Counted from the stretch's first letter, positions 42,451-53,134 are shown. The stretch: 64,000 nt of DNA from Bacteroidetes bacterium 43-16 (GCA_001897525.1 MKTB01000017.1:1-64000), one strand, 5' to 3'. The notes: generated by a model from the sequence alone, not told the origin. Numbers and translations are program-made.

Positions 42451-43767
42451 TTAATCTTCTTCTACCAGTTCTGCCTCCAGGTCATAATCATAAGCCTTGG
42501 TAATGCGTACTTTTACAAAATCACCGATCGGCAGATCTTCTTCTGTATTAATGATCACTTCATTGTCCACTTCTACACTGTCAAATTCTGTGCGGGCAAT
42601 ATAGCGACCGGCTTCGATCTTATCGATCAGTACCATCAGCTCCCTGCCGATATACTCCTGGTTTTTGGTATAAGAGATCTCCTGTTGCACTTCCATGATC
42701 TCCTGTGCTCTTTTTTCTTTCTCTTCACTGCTCAGGGTATCCTCCAGTTCATAGGCGCTGGTGTTCTCTTCATGAGAATAAGTAAAGATGCCCACGCGCT
42801 CAAATTGCATTTCCTCTAAGAAGGCTTTCATATCTTCCACATCTTCCTCCGTCTCGCCGGGGAAACCGGTGATCATCGTGGTGCGAATGGCGATGCCCGG
42901 CACTTCCTCCCTGATCTTACCGATCAGGTCGATCATTTCCTGGCGGGTGATCTGGCGCTTCATCGCTTTCAGCATCTTATTGCTGCAATGTTGCAATGGA
43001 ATATCTAAATAGTTACAAATATTGTCATGTTTGCGGATCACTTCCAGGATCTCCATCGGGAACTTGGTCGGGTAGGCGTAGTGCAGGCGAATCCAGGTGA
43101 GGCCTTCGATCTGTGCCATCTGGTCCAGCAGTTCTGCCAATGCGCGTTTCTTATACAGGTCCAGGCCGTAATAGGTCAGTTCCTGTGCGATCAGCATGAT
43201 CTCTTTCACCCCGTTTTTCACCAGGTGTCTCGCTTCTGTCAGGATGTCTTCAATGGGTTTGGAAACGTGGGTGCCCCGCATTAAAGGAATGGCGCAAAAG
43301 GAGCAGGTCCGGTTGCAGCCTTCCGATATTTTAAGGTAAGCATAATGCTTGGGGGTACTTAATAATCTTTCTCCCAGGAGCTCTTTTTTGAAATCAGCTT
43401 CCAGTTCTTTTAATATAAAAGGCAATTCCAGGGTACCAAACCAGGCATCCACTTCGGGGATCTCCAAGGCCAGATCCTGGCGATAACGCTCACTTAAGCA
43501 GCCGGTAACCAGTACTTTATCTAATTTTCCTGCTTCTTTTAAAGCCACTTGTTCCAGGATCGTATTCACCGATTCTTCTTTTGCTTTATCGATAAAGCCA
43601 CAGGTATTCACCACCACTATATTATGATCATGTTGTTCATTTTCGTGTACTACGGCAATTTCATTTGCTTTCAACTGACCACTCAATACTTCGCTATCCA
43701 CCAGGTTTTTAGAACAGCCAAGGGTAATAATGTTTACTTTATTCTGCTTAAGCGTTTTGCTTTTCAT
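42451..43767 (-). CDS. rimO: Ribosomal protein S12 methylthiotransferase RimO
   Basis: A 438-residue radical-SAM methylthiotransferase that modifies an Asp of ribosomal protein S12. The UPF0004 domain has cysteines C18, C56 and C90; the radical-SAM motif CNRTCSFC has C151, C155 and C158; a TRAM domain ends the protein. The pattern ITLGCSKNLVDSEVLSG distinguishes RimO from MiaB. The length is normal. It shares a transcript with ytxJ. Confidence 0.95.
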   Translation of the reverse strand: MKSKTLKQNKVNIITLGCSKNLVDSEVLSGQLKANEIAVVHENEQHDHNIVVVNTCGFIDKAKEESVNTILEQVALKEAGKLDKVLVTGCLSERYRQDLALEIPEVDAWFGTLELPFILKELEADFKKELLGERLLSTPKHYAYLKISEGCNRTCSFCAIPLMRGTHVSKPIEDILTEARHLVKNGVKEIMLIAQELTYYGLDLYKKRALAELLDQMAQIEGLTWIRLHYAYPTKFPMEILEVIRKHDNICNYLDIPLQHCSNKMLKAMKRQITRQEMIDLIGKIREEVPGIAIRTTMITGFPGETEEDVEDMKAFLEEMQFERVGIFTYSHEENTSAYELEDTLSSEEKEKRAQEIMEVQQEISYTKNQEYIGRELMVLIDKIEAGRYIARTEFDSVEVDNEVIINTEEDLPIGDFVKVRITKAYDYDLEAELVEED

Positions 43768-43872
43768 GTATTATTTTTGATTCAATTGACAAAGGTATGA
43801 CAATTTTGGAGCTCCGTTTGTCATTTATGCCTTAAGGGGATATAAATATTAACGATTTCCTATAGCGATGCG

Positions 43873-43904
43873 TTTGAAGTTTCCATTAGGAAATTGTATA
43901 TTTG
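43873..43904 (+). promoter_or_regulatory. ahcY promoter
   Basis: TTTG at 43873-43876, a 20-base spacer, and TATATTTG at 43897-43904: a textbook Bacteroidota promoter about 37 bases upstream of the ahcY start. Confidence 0.85.
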
Positions 43905-43940
43905 CGCTCGTTTTAATTCAGAAAAATAAAATTTAATTAT

Positions 43941-45269
43941 ATGAGTGTTCAATCCAAAACACATATTGATTTTAGTTTGCCTTACAAAGTTGCTGATATT
44001 TCTTTGGCAGAGTGGGGTAGAAAAGAAATTAAACTGGCCGAAGCCGAAATGCCGGGCCTGATGAGCCTGAGAGCTGAATATGGAGATAGCCAGCCTTTAA
44101 AAGGTGCACGTATTGCAGGTTGTTTGCATATGACGATCCAGACTGCTGTACTGATCGAAACATTAACTGCTTTAGGTGCTGAAGTGCGCTGGAGCTCTTG
44201 TAACATCTTCTCTACACAAGATCACGCTGCTGCGGCCATTGCGGCTACAGGTGTTCCTGTATTTGCCTGGAAAGGTGAAACACTGGAAGAAGCAGACTGG
44301 TGTATTGAACAAACTTTATTCTTCGGTGGAGAAGATCGTCCTTTGAATATGATCCTGGATGATGGTGGTGACCTGACCAATATCGTTCTGGATAAATATC
44401 CTGAACTGGTTGCTGCGATCAAAGGTCTTTCTGAAGAGACTACTACAGGTGTACACCGTTTATATGAGCGTATGGCTAATGGTACTTTACCAATGCCTGC
44501 GATCAATGTAAATGACTCTGTAACCAAATCTAAATTTGACAACAAATACGGTTGTAAAGAATCCCTGGTAGATGCGATCCGTCGTGCTACAGATATAATG
44601 ATGGCCGGTAAAGTTGCTGTTGTTGCAGGTTATGGCGATGTGGGTAAAGGTTCTGCAGAATCTTTAAGAGGTGCAGGTGCACGTGTTATCGTTACAGAGA
44701 TCGATCCTATCTGTGCTTTACAGGCTGCTATGGACGGTTTTGAAGTGGCGAGAATGGAAAAAGCCATTAAAGAAGCAGATATCGTGGTGACCACTACAGG
44801 TTGTCGTGACATCATTACAGAAAAAGAATTCCGTGCGGTGAAAGATAAAGCGATCGTATGTAACATCGGTCACTTTGATATCGAGATCGATATGGAATGG
44901 TTGAACAAAAATTACGGTCAGACCAAAGATACGATCAAACCTCAGGTAGATCTGTATAATATCGATGGTAAAGAAGTGATCGTTCTGGCTGAAGGCCGCC
45001 TGGTGAACCTGGGTTGTGCTACCGGTCACCCTTCTTTTGTAATGTCTAACTCTTTCACTAACCAAACATTGGCCCAGCTTGAATTGTGGACCAATACTGC
45101 GGCTTATGAAAACCAGGTATATGTATTACCTAAACACTTAGATGAGAAAGTAGCACGCTTACACTTATCTAAGATCGGTGTTGAATTAGACATCCTTTCT
45201 GATGCTCAATCTGCTTACTTAGGTATTCCTAAAGAAGGTCCTTACAAGCCTGAGCACTACAGGTATTAA
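43941..45269 (+). CDS. ahcY: Adenosylhomocysteinase
   Basis: A 442-residue NAD-dependent enzyme that splits S-adenosylhomocysteine into homocysteine and adenosine, renewing the methyl cycle. It has [16 protein letters not shown], the [16 protein letters not shown] segment, the NAD loop [17 protein letters not shown] and the C-terminal KPEHYRY. Codon use is that of a highly expressed gene. It is monocistronic, with a strong promoter and terminator. Confidence 0.97.
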   Translation: MSVQSKTHIDFSLPYKVADISLAEWGRKEIKLAEAEMPGLMSLRAEYGDSQPLKGARIAGCLHMTIQTAVLIETLTALGAEVRWSSCNIFSTQDHAAAAIAATGVPVFAWKGETLEEADWCIEQTLFFGGEDRPLNMILDDGGDLTNIVLDKYPELVAAIKGLSEETTTGVHRLYERMANGTLPMPAINVNDSVTKSKFDNKYGCKESLVDAIRRATDIMMAGKVAVVAGYGDVGKGSAESLRGAGARVIVTEIDPICALQAAMDGFEVARMEKAIKEADIVVTTTGCRDIITEKEFRAVKDKAIVCNIGHFDIEIDMEWLNKNYGQTKDTIKPQVDLYNIDGKEVIVLAEGRLVNLGCATGHPSFVMSNSFTNQTLAQLELWTNTAAYENQVYVLPKHLDEKVARLHLSKIGVELDILSDAQSAYLGIPKEGPYKPEHYRY

Positions 45270-45302
45270 TATTTCCTGAGCTTATAGCAAAGGTAATTTA
45301 TA

Positions 45303-45332
45303 AGAAACGCCCCGATCAATCGGGGCGTTTCT
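45303..45332 (+). terminator. ahcY intrinsic terminator
   Basis: A perfect 14-base stem AGAAACGCCCCGAT with its complement around a two-base loop, followed by a T-rich tract, 33 bases after the ahcY stop. Confidence 0.9.
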
Positions 45333-45364
45333 GTTTTATCTTTATAATTAGTTGCAGGACTGAA

Positions 45365-46234
45365 TTACCATCTGCTGTTTTCCCAGTTATGAGACCCTCT
45401 CATGGTACCTATTGTTAATTGTATCAATGGACCATTACTTTTATATTCAATCCGGCGATATTCATTAGCGCCCATATTACCTGATCCCGGCTGGAAATAC
45501 TTATTGAAAGATTGGTAGCCCATTGGGTATACACCTGCTCTGATTTTCCATTTCATCCCGCCAAAAATCCCTAATTCTGCAAAATAATAGGGTTGTACAT
45601 ATAATTTTGTCCTTGAATAATAAAGGCCTTCAGTACTACTGGTTATTGTCAGAACATTAAAGGTAGGTGCCAGGGTAGCGCCTATGGCAAAAGAAACCCG
45701 GTCTGCTTTATCATGTGAGGCGAAACCTCCTGTTTTGAAAGATATACCAATAGGAACCGCTACCATCGTCCGGGTATTTTTGAGTTTTGCCAGGTAAGAG
45801 GCATCAATGATTTTCATTTCGTCGGTGATGGGCACATCAAGATGAATGTTGGCATTGAATCCCCATACAATTGCGAATGCATTATTGCGGTTTATTTTGA
45901 TAAAATCAAATTGTGTAAGTGCTGATGCCGTAATCGCCGCTTTTGTTTTAAAGGTGAATGACTGTTTAATCACAGAATCCGGCCTGGTGGGATGCGTAGA
46001 TAAAGTACCATCTTCTGTTTTTAAAGTGCCTTGGTGGGGAAGCGTGATCCCTAATGTGAGATCAGCAGAATGTATCAAGCGAAGACCTTTACCCGTTTCC
46101 AGTGCCCTGTTGTACTGCTCCATTGCTTTTTGTTCTGCTCTTCTGTATGAGCCTGCCGAAGGGAAATATTGTGCGGTGGCATGCTCTATGCCGAATGCCA
46201 GCATAGCGATGCTAAGGATACTAATACGAAACAT
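45365..46234 (-). CDS. Outer-membrane beta-barrel-like secreted protein
   Basis: A 289-residue protein with a signal peptide (cleavage near ATAQ, residue 21), then a short helical stretch and alternating strands (FAIGATLAPTFNVL, KLYVQPYYFAELGIFGG, MKWKIRAGVYPMGY). It is probably an outer-membrane barrel with 10-12 strands. There is no recognised family or ligand. It lies between the ahcY terminator and its own upstream region. Confidence 0.68.
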   Translation of the reverse strand: MFRISILSIAMLAFGIEHATAQYFPSAGSYRRAEQKAMEQYNRALETGKGLRLIHSADLTLGITLPHQGTLKTEDGTLSTHPTRPDSVIKQSFTFKTKAAITASALTQFDFIKINRNNAFAIVWGFNANIHLDVPITDEMKIIDASYLAKLKNTRTMVAVPIGISFKTGGFASHDKADRVSFAIGATLAPTFNVLTITSSTEGLYYSRTKLYVQPYYFAELGIFGGMKWKIRAGVYPMGYQSFNKYFQPGSGNMGANEYRRIEYKSNGPLIQLTIGTMRGSHNWENSRW

Positions 46235-46331
46235 GTTAAGCTTATAAAATTTGGCGCAATGATACTACTTCAGTTTGGCTGATGCAAATGATCTGTGTAA
46301 TTAATTTATAAAATTATTTTAGGGAAAAAAA

Positions 46332-46355
46332 AGAGGCTTCCATGCTGAAGCCTCT
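46332..46355 (-). terminator. Intrinsic terminator of the large barrel gene
   Basis: A nine-base stem AGAGGCTTC/GAAGCCTCT with a six-base loop, followed by eight T on the minus strand. It is 15 bases after the stop of the gene at 46371. Confidence 0.85.
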
Positions 46356-46370
46356 CAAAGTATTAAATAT

Positions 46371-49286
46371 TTAATTTCCCGGTGGCGGGCCTCCCGGTCC
46401 TCCAGGACCTCCCGGAGCGCCCATCGGGCGACCGAAGTTTTCATTTTGTTGCATATCTTTCTCTGAGCTTCCGGACTTGAAAGACCTGATATTATAAGTA
46501 AAGGTCAGCATCAGGTAGCGTTGTAATACATTTGTTCTTACCGTCTGGTTGTAAGCATCTGTAAAAGTCTGTGCAAAGCTGGCATTCTGACCTAAGATAT
46601 CAAATACAGAAAGCTTGATCTCTCCCTGTTGCTTTTTAAAGATCTTTTTGGCTACACCGGCATTCCAGAGCAGGAAGTTCTGGTTGCTGCTTGCGATAAG
46701 GCCACTGTAGAACTGGTGATTCAATTCTGTGTTCAATACCATTCCTTTCCAGAAAATATAGTTGGCAGAAAGACGGGTGGCCTGGTTCAGGAAGTTATTA
46801 TCCGCATTGCTGTTCAGGGTGTTTTTTACAAAATTCATATTAGTGTTGGAAGACAAAGTAAAGTCTATGTTCTCACTGATATTGCTGCTGAACACAAAGC
46901 CTAAGCCTACATTACGGTTATTGGAGTAGTTGATATCCCCGTTGATCATCCCCGGGATCCTGGTAATACCGGCACTTAAGTTCAGGTTAATGTTTGATTT
47001 CAAAGGATTAATCGGTGTACCATAAGTGGTAAAGGCGCTTAAGCTGTAGTAACCGTCCAGGTTGGTCTGGGTCGTATATTGACCACCTCTTCCCAGGGTA
47101 ACTCCGTCGCGGATCACCATGTCGTTTTCCGCAATAATGGTATTGTTACCTACATAATCTTTGGTAGCCGTACCCCTGATCATAAAGAAGAACGTACTGT
47201 TATTGTCCGGGTTTGAAGTCGTGTATCTGGAAAACAGGCTGTGGGTATAAGACTGTTTCAGGTCAGGGTTACCAGAGGTTAGCTGTAATGGATTGCTGTT
47301 GTCAATTACGTCCTGCAATTGCGTTACACTCGGTGCATCGGTAGAGGTGCGGTAAAATAAACCCAGGTTGTTAGTTTTACTGAAATTAAAACGGAGCATC
47401 GCTCTCGGTAGAATGTTCTTAAACTCCCTGTTGATATCAGAGGCCGCCGGTAAAATTCTTTCTCCTTCCAGCGTAGACATTTGCGCACTGGCACCTATAT
47501 TGGCACGGATCAGTTTGTTGTTAAAGCCATAGTTCAGTCCTACAGCGTTTGTTTGGTAGATAGAGGTGAATTTATTGCTCAACAGCTCATCAGGACTGGT
47601 ATAGTCATTGGTCAGCAGGTCAAAGTTATTGGTCAGCTTTTCAGAATTGGTCCTCTGGAAGCTATTGGTATAGTTCACCTGTATATTGGATGTTTTAGAA
47701 AGCGGTTCGCTGTATTGCAGGCTTGTTCTCACCGTAAGACCATTGCGATTAATATCCGATTCCTGGTTCAGCGTATCGTTCAGGCTGGTATTGGTATAGT
47801 ACTGGTTATTGGCAAAGAAATTGCTCCAGCCTTTATTCTGATTGCCGGTAATATTGGAATGAATGTTGAAAGAACGACCTTGTTTTTTAAAACGGTGGAA
47901 GTACATCAGCATGTTGGTGAAGTTGTAGCCTTCCAGGTTAGAGTTGAACTGGTTGAGCGTACTGTTGAGCAATGAGCCGGTCTGGCGGGTGATCCCTTCC
48001 AGGTCTGAATGGCTGTTATTGGCCTGCAGGGAAACGGAGGGAATCCATAAAACAGTATTAAAGGAATCTATATTATAAGTAAGCCTTGCATTAAACCTGT
48101 GGTTGAAGTTAATGGCATTGGAATTGCTGTTTTCGGCATAATCCTGTCCTGCATTGGCATTATTCACATAGAAACGGTTCGTCTCCTGGATCGTGTTGGT
48201 GTTAGATTTATTGAAGAAGTAGCTGGCCGTTAATTCTACTTTACGGCTTAATTTATCGGCATAGTTGATCCCTATGGCATTGGTCGTAGCGATACCGCTC
48301 CTGTTATTGACCATAAAGTTGCCGGAAGCATCGCCGCCACGGCCACCACCGCCTCCGCCACGACCACCGAAACCACCACGGCTGCCGCCAGAGCTGGCTA
48401 CACCGAGCAGGTCCTGGCTGCTGAAGTTCTGGTTATTGATATTATTGCTTTGCGCTACGATGCTGATCCTGCGGTCACCTTTAAAGGAATTAATATTTCC
48501 TCCTAAGCTGTACAGCAGATCGCCCGAGCCGCCATTAAAGATCGTTTGCGCATCAGTACCGCCACCGGCATATACTTTTCCGAAAACACCTTCTCTTTTT
48601 TCCGTTTTAGTGACAATATTGATGGCTTTTATCGTTTCTCCATCATCTACACCGGTCATCCTCGATTGTTCCGATTTCTCATCATATACCTGGATCTTGC
48701 TGATCACCTCAGCAGGCAGGTTTTTTAAAGTATTGGCAGCATCATCTCCAAAGAAAGGCTTACCGTCTACCAGTACTTTACCTACCGTTTCGCCCTGGGC
48801 TTTCACCTGCCCGCCGCTAAGGTCGATACCCGGCATTTTTCTTACCAGGTCCTCAGCCGTTGCATCCGGGTTCACTTTATAGGAGCCGGCATTGTAATCG
48901 GTGGTATCTCCGCTTTGCTGTACCGCAACGCGGGTACCTTTTACCTCCACACCTTTGAGTGCGGTGCTGGAAGATTTGAATTTGAGCAGGCCCAGGTTCA
49001 CATCTTTATCGACGATCTGGAACTGCTTTACCATGTCTTCCAGCCCTATAAAAGAAAAAGTAACGCTGTACTTTCCAGGGATGAGGTCAGGAACAATAAA
49101 GCTGCCGTCTTCTTCTGCAGCAGCTCCGCTTACGTAAGTGCCTTGCTCATCTTTTACCTGGGCTGTTGCCCCGATAGCGCCTTCATTAAATTCGTCTTTA
49201 AGTATGCCGCTAAGGCTGAACTTTTCTTGTGCCGAAGCAGGTAGTATTGATACTAAAATCAATAGAAACGTAATTATTCTTTTCAT
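46371..49286 (-). CDS. TonB-receptor-type outer-membrane barrel with N-terminal CarboxypepD-like domain
   Basis: A 971-residue outer-membrane protein. After a signal peptide (cleavage near ASAQ) comes a carboxypeptidase-regulatory-like domain (GILKDEFNEGAIGATAQV to about residue 100). A plug with VRKMPGIDLSGGQVKAQGE, KVLVDGKPFFGDDAANTLKN and KIQVYDEKSEQSRMTGVDDG follows, and then a large Asn-rich barrel of the OMP_b-brl_3 type. Unusual parts are a Gly/Arg-rich loop GGFGGRGGGGGGRGGDAS near residue 305 and a Pro/Gly tail. The ligand is unknown; relatives handle peptides, glycans or metals. Confidence 0.88.
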   Translation of the reverse strand: MKRIITFLLILVSILPASAQEKFSLSGILKDEFNEGAIGATAQVKDEQGTYVSGAAAEEDGSFIVPDLIPGKYSVTFSFIGLEDMVKQFQIVDKDVNLGLLKFKSSSTALKGVEVKGTRVAVQQSGDTTDYNAGSYKVNPDATAEDLVRKMPGIDLSGGQVKAQGETVGKVLVDGKPFFGDDAANTLKNLPAEVISKIQVYDEKSEQSRMTGVDDGETIKAINIVTKTEKREGVFGKVYAGGGTDAQTIFNGGSGDLLYSLGGNINSFKGDRRISIVAQSNNINNQNFSSQDLLGVASSGGSRGGFGGRGGGGGGRGGDASGNFMVNNRSGIATTNAIGINYADKLSRKVELTASYFFNKSNTNTIQETNRFYVNNANAGQDYAENSNSNAINFNHRFNARLTYNIDSFNTVLWIPSVSLQANNSHSDLEGITRQTGSLLNSTLNQFNSNLEGYNFTNMLMYFHRFKKQGRSFNIHSNITGNQNKGWSNFFANNQYYTNTSLNDTLNQESDINRNGLTVRTSLQYSEPLSKTSNIQVNYTNSFQRTNSEKLTNNFDLLTNDYTSPDELLSNKFTSIYQTNAVGLNYGFNNKLIRANIGASAQMSTLEGERILPAASDINREFKNILPRAMLRFNFSKTNNLGLFYRTSTDAPSVTQLQDVIDNSNPLQLTSGNPDLKQSYTHSLFSRYTTSNPDNNSTFFFMIRGTATKDYVGNNTIIAENDMVIRDGVTLGRGGQYTTQTNLDGYYSLSAFTTYGTPINPLKSNINLNLSAGITRIPGMINGDINYSNNRNVGLGFVFSSNISENIDFTLSSNTNMNFVKNTLNSNADNNFLNQATRLSANYIFWKGMVLNTELNHQFYSGLIASSNQNFLLWNAGVAKKIFKKQQGEIKLSVFDILGQNASFAQTFTDAYNQTVRTNVLQRYLMLTFTYNIRSFKSGSSEKDMQQNENFGRPMGAPGGPGGPGGPPPGN

Positions 49287-49358
49287 AAAAATTACTGAGA
49301 TATTAATGTTTTTTGTCTTTAGGCAATCTAACTTAGATATAGTAACTGCTGCAATAGT

Positions 49359-50831
49359 TTAACCCGGCCGGAAATATTTTTTGAACTGAGTTTTTAGGGT
49401 CCTGATGGACTGGATCCCTAAAGCAAAAAACAGTACAAGAGCTGCCAGGCTCATTATTGCAGATTTATATAATATATGCAGCTGCCCCAGGTAATGCTTC
49501 ATGCCAAATCCTACCGCAATCAGGAGCAGCAGGAATAGAGATAACTGGAGCAATGTTTTATTACTGAGGCCCACATCAAGGTGTTTTTTACAATAATATA
49601 AGGTCAGGATACTTACCGTACTTAATGTAATAAAGGCATTCCGCGCTACGACTACCGCATTCAGGGGATTGTCTGCCTCCAGCATGATATAGTTCAGGCT
49701 TATATTTAAAATTAAAGCAATAAGGGAAATGAACAGCAGGGTCCTTATATTGCCATTTGCCGTAAGAGCAGTGCTATAGATATAATTGATACAATGCAGA
49801 GGGAAAGTAGCCATCAGCCAGAACAGGATGATGCCATCGTTTTGATTGATGTCTCTGTATTTGAGCAGATTTAATACTTCTACGTTCCAGAAGCAGCAAA
49901 CGACCATCACCACCAGGCTGAAAGGGACCAGTAATTTTGTGACCAGCCGGATCAGGCTGCTGTAATCTTCCTTTCCTGCGATCATTTTGGCATACATGGG
50001 AAGCAGTAGTCCTGCGATCAATACCCCCGTCATGTTGTTACTCACTTCCAGGATGCGGAACGATGCGGCAAACTTACCAGTAAGGCTGGGGTCTGCCGAT
50101 ATTTTTTCCAGCATAATGGTGTCCACGCGGAGGTACATGGCCATTAAAAAGATCGTGAGGGCATAAGGTAAACTCTGCCTGATGATGATCCATATTTTCT
50201 TAAAGTTGATATATCCCCAGTTGATCTTACCCAGCCGCGTGCATACATAAAAAGCAATCGCCGCACTGATGAGCAGGGCAAGGGATTGCACTTCGGCATA
50301 CCATTCGATCTGGAAGGGATGGGTCTTACTGAATGCGGAAAACAATAAAAAGCTTAAGAGGCCGATGGCAACTATGCGGTCCACGACAGAAAAGGTACTG
50401 TCTGTTTTGAAATGCTGCAGGGAAGATATATTACTCCTGAAAAACATGAGCATAGATGCAGATATCTGCATGAGGCAAAGGGTAGACAGCAGGAGAAAAG
50501 ACTGGCTGCTGTATCCCAGTATGGCCCCGAAGGATAAAGTGATGCCTGCATAGAGAAGGGCAAAGAGTAATTTGATCGCCAGCAGGTTGGGGAAGAGGTT
50601 GGCCATTGCCTTGGGCGACTTGGTCAGCACCCGGGTATTATAAGCCTGTAATCCGAAATCCAGGACGATCTGGAAAATGATCGTCACATTGAGCAAGGCC
50701 TGGTAAAGACCAAAAGCTTCATGGCCTACAGTATTTTGTACCGTCCGGTCAATCCCGAGCACCCAGAAGGGTTTCACAATAAGATTGATCAAAATGAGAA
50801 AAGTGATATTCTGGATGAAGCTTTTATGCAA
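49359..50831 (-). CDS. Polysaccharide flippase (Wzx/MATE-like)
   Basis: A 490-residue inner-membrane protein with about 14 membrane segments, matching oligosaccharide flippases that move lipid-linked sugar units. The N-terminus (FLILINLIVKPFWVLGIDRTVQ) and LTGKFAASFRILEVSNNMTGVL are typical of Bacteroidota lipopolysaccharide-biosynthesis flippases. No glycosyltransferase genes are nearby. Confidence 0.87.
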   Translation of the reverse strand: MHKSFIQNITFLILINLIVKPFWVLGIDRTVQNTVGHEAFGLYQALLNVTIIFQIVLDFGLQAYNTRVLTKSPKAMANLFPNLLAIKLLFALLYAGITLSFGAILGYSSQSFLLLSTLCLMQISASMLMFFRSNISSLQHFKTDSTFSVVDRIVAIGLLSFLLFSAFSKTHPFQIEWYAEVQSLALLISAAIAFYVCTRLGKINWGYINFKKIWIIIRQSLPYALTIFLMAMYLRVDTIMLEKISADPSLTGKFAASFRILEVSNNMTGVLIAGLLLPMYAKMIAGKEDYSSLIRLVTKLLVPFSLVVMVVCCFWNVEVLNLLKYRDINQNDGIILFWLMATFPLHCINYIYSTALTANGNIRTLLFISLIALILNISLNYIMLEADNPLNAVVVARNAFITLSTVSILTLYYCKKHLDVGLSNKTLLQLSLFLLLLIAVGFGMKHYLGQLHILYKSAIMSLAALVLFFALGIQSIRTLKTQFKKYFRPG

Positions 50832-50934
50832 GGCCGGTAAAATTGGTTGATGAACTAATTACACTATTTCTATGCTGTTGTCCAGGTTTAGCCTGTATCT
50901 ATATAGGGTCGCCTATCAAAGTTGTTCCGGGCTA

Positions 50935-51612
50935 TTAATCTTCCAGCAGGTCGGGCCTGCGCTCTTTGGTACGCTCCAGAGCCTGCTGGTAACGCCACTC
51001 TTCAATCAGTTTATGATTACCGCTCATCAGTTCTGCCGGAACCTTTACTCCCCGGAACTCTGCAGGCCGGGTGTAGACCGGAGGGGCCAGTAAATTATCC
51101 TGGAAAGAATCGGTGAGGGCTGAGGTTTCATCATTAAGCACACCCGGGATCAAGCGTCCGATCGCATCTACGACTACCGCTGCCGCCAGCTCTCCGCCAC
51201 TTAATACATAATCACCTATAGACAGTTCCATAGTAATATACATATCCCTGATGCGCTGGTCGATCCCTTTGTAGTGACCACAGATAATGATCAGGTTACC
51301 ACCAAGGGAAAGCCTGTTGGCAATAGGCTGGTTAAAGGTAATGCCATCCGGGGTCATAAAAATGATTTCGGCATATTCACGTTCCTCTTTTAATTTATCG
51401 ATCAGTATAGCCAGCGGCTCCGGCATGATGACCATGCCTGCACCTCCGCCAAACTGGTAATCGTCTACCTGGCCCTGCTTATAAGGCGTATAGGTCCTTA
51501 AATTATGCACCTCCACTTCCAGCAAACCTTTGTCCTGGGCCCTTTTCATAATAGAATGGGCAAAGGGACTTTCTAACAAACCGGGTACAACGGATATAAT
51601 ATCTATACGCAT
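50935..51612 (-). CDS. trmD: tRNA (guanine37-N1)-methyltransferase
   Basis: A 225-residue SPOUT-family enzyme that methylates G37 of tRNA with S-adenosylmethionine. Expected blocks are [45 protein letters not shown] and the knot sequence [13 protein letters not shown]. The length is normal. Its start is adjacent to the pyrF stop, so both are probably read together. Confidence 0.96.
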   Translation of the reverse strand: MRIDIISVVPGLLESPFAHSIMKRAQDKGLLEVEVHNLRTYTPYKQGQVDDYQFGGGAGMVIMPEPLAILIDKLKEEREYAEIIFMTPDGITFNQPIANRLSLGGNLIIICGHYKGIDQRIRDMYITMELSIGDYVLSGGELAAAVVVDAIGRLIPGVLNDETSALTDSFQDNLLAPPVYTRPAEFRGVKVPAELMSGNHKLIEEWRYQQALERTKERRPDLLED

Positions 51613-52431
51613 TTAGAGGATACTTTTTGCTTTTAATAATGCTGACATTTCTTTCTGGTAATCGCTTGCTGCGGTAGCTGCTGCTGCTGCAAAGTCTGTT
51701 CCACCGCTGGCATAAATGACGGCCCTCGATACATTCACCAGCAGGCTGCAGTCTTGATTCATTGCGGTCATCGCTACGGTGTTGAGGTCACCGCCCTGTG
51801 TGCCTACTCCCGGCACCAGCAAGAAGTGTTCTGGAATGATGCGGCGTACGTTTTCCAAAAATTCTATTCTCGTTGCCCCGATCACAAACATGGTATTCTC
51901 AACAGTACCCCAGGAAGCAACTGTACTTAATACCGATTCATACAGTAAACCATCCTTGAAGGGTTGCTGCTGGAAATCTGCACTGCCCGGATTGGAGGTG
52001 AGGCCGAGTACGATGGCAAATTTATCCTTATGTTGCATGAAAGGCGCTACACTGTCCTTCCCCATATAAGGCGCTACCGTTACGCTGTCGAAAGGGTAGG
52101 TCTCATAAAATGTTTTGGCATATTGATCTGCTGTATTGCCAATGTCTCCACGCTTGGCATCTGCTATGGTAAAGATGTTTTCAGGAATGTAGGCCAGTGT
52201 TTTGGCTAAGCTCTGCCAGCCCGGGATGCCCATGGCCTCATAAAATGCGGTATTGATCTTATAGGAAACGGTATAGTCTTTGGTAGCATCAATGATGGCT
52301 TTGTTGAATTCAAAAACCGGGTCTTCCATATCCAGTAAATGAGCCGGGATCTTAGTGATATCCGTATCCAGGCCAACGCACAAAAAGCTTTCTTTTTCTT
52401 TTATCGCATCAATGATTTGCGCTCTTGTCAT
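51613..52431 (-). CDS. pyrF: Orotidine 5'-phosphate decarboxylase (long type)
   Basis: A 272-residue enzyme of the last UMP-synthesis step. It has FLCVGLDTDITKIP at the start and the catalytic FTIADAKRGDIGNTADQYA block with Lys and Asp, then LVPGVGTQGGDLN near the end. The length fits subfamily 2 decarboxylases. It is immediately upstream of trmD. Confidence 0.95.
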   Translation of the reverse strand: MTRAQIIDAIKEKESFLCVGLDTDITKIPAHLLDMEDPVFEFNKAIIDATKDYTVSYKINTAFYEAMGIPGWQSLAKTLAYIPENIFTIADAKRGDIGNTADQYAKTFYETYPFDSVTVAPYMGKDSVAPFMQHKDKFAIVLGLTSNPGSADFQQQPFKDGLLYESVLSTVASWGTVENTMFVIGATRIEFLENVRRIIPEHFLLVPGVGTQGGDLNTVAMTAMNQDCSLLVNVSRAVIYASGGTDFAAAAATAASDYQKEMSALLKAKSIL

Positions 52432-52528
52432 AATTATCTCTTTTCTGACCGCGAAATTACAAATAGATTCTTAAAGGAATTGTATTGTTCAATTTTGTTT
52501 TTAGCTTTGCCGGAAGCGAGCAGGGCTA

Positions 52529-53134
52529 ATGGAAACAACAATTGCAGACATCATAATTTATATCGGGATCTTTGTATTTGCGATGACGGGTTCATTAAAG
52601 GCCCGCGCGCATGAGATGGATATCCTGGGCGGCCTGGTCCTGGCTTTCGTAACAGCCTATGGCGGTGGGACGGTTAGGGATGTGTTGTTGGGGGTAAAAC
52701 CGGTGAACTGGATCAATAATAATTTATCTATTGTCCTGGTCTTGATCGCTACCTGTATCATATTCCTCACCAAAAGTAACCTGGCTAAAGTGCGTAAAGG
52801 TATCTTTATCACTGATGCTATAGGCCTCGGTATGTTTACCATAGGTGGCATCGAGCGTAGCCTGATGTATGGAGCCAATAAGCCCTTTGCCCTCTTGCTG
52901 GGGGTGATGACGGCTACATTTGGCGGCCTGCTGGCCGACATCATCAGTAACCGCGAGCCTGAATTGCTGAAAAACGGGGAGATGTACGCTACCGTTTGTG
53001 CCATAGGTGGCCTGGTCTACCTGATCTTAAATATGGTCTTGAATGATAATGTGAGTATGATCATTGCTGTGCTGGTGACCGTAGCGGTAAGGATCTGGTC
53101 TAAATGGAAAAACTGGTCAGTACCTAAAATGTAA
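52529..53134 (+). CDS. TRIC-type cation channel family protein (YadS/UPF0126)
   Basis: A 201-residue membrane protein with seven helices in two repeats. The motifs are FVFAMTGSLKAR, TAYGGGTVRDVLLGVKPV and the second copy FGGLLADIISNREP. Such trimers pass K+ or other cations. It is followed two bases later by the NlpC/P60 gene. Confidence 0.9.
   Translation: METTIADIIIYIGIFVFAMTGSLKARAHEMDILGGLVLAFVTAYGGGTVRDVLLGVKPVNWINNNLSIVLVLIATCIIFLTKSNLAKVRKGIFITDAIGLGMFTIGGIERSLMYGANKPFALLLGVMTATFGGLLADIISNREPELLKNGEMYATVCAIGGLVYLILNMVLNDNVSMIIAVLVTVAVRIWSKWKNWSVPKM

Noticed and set aside
42181-42819. Plus-strand 212-residue ORF across ytxJ and rimO
   Set aside because: It is antisense to two well-supported genes and has low-complexity hydrophobic content typical of a shadow frame.
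48265-48882. Long plus-strand ORF opposite the large TonB-type barrel gene
   Set aside because: It is Pro/Leu-rich, as expected from antisense of Gly/Arg- and Asn-rich coding sequence, and has no homology-like pattern or signals.
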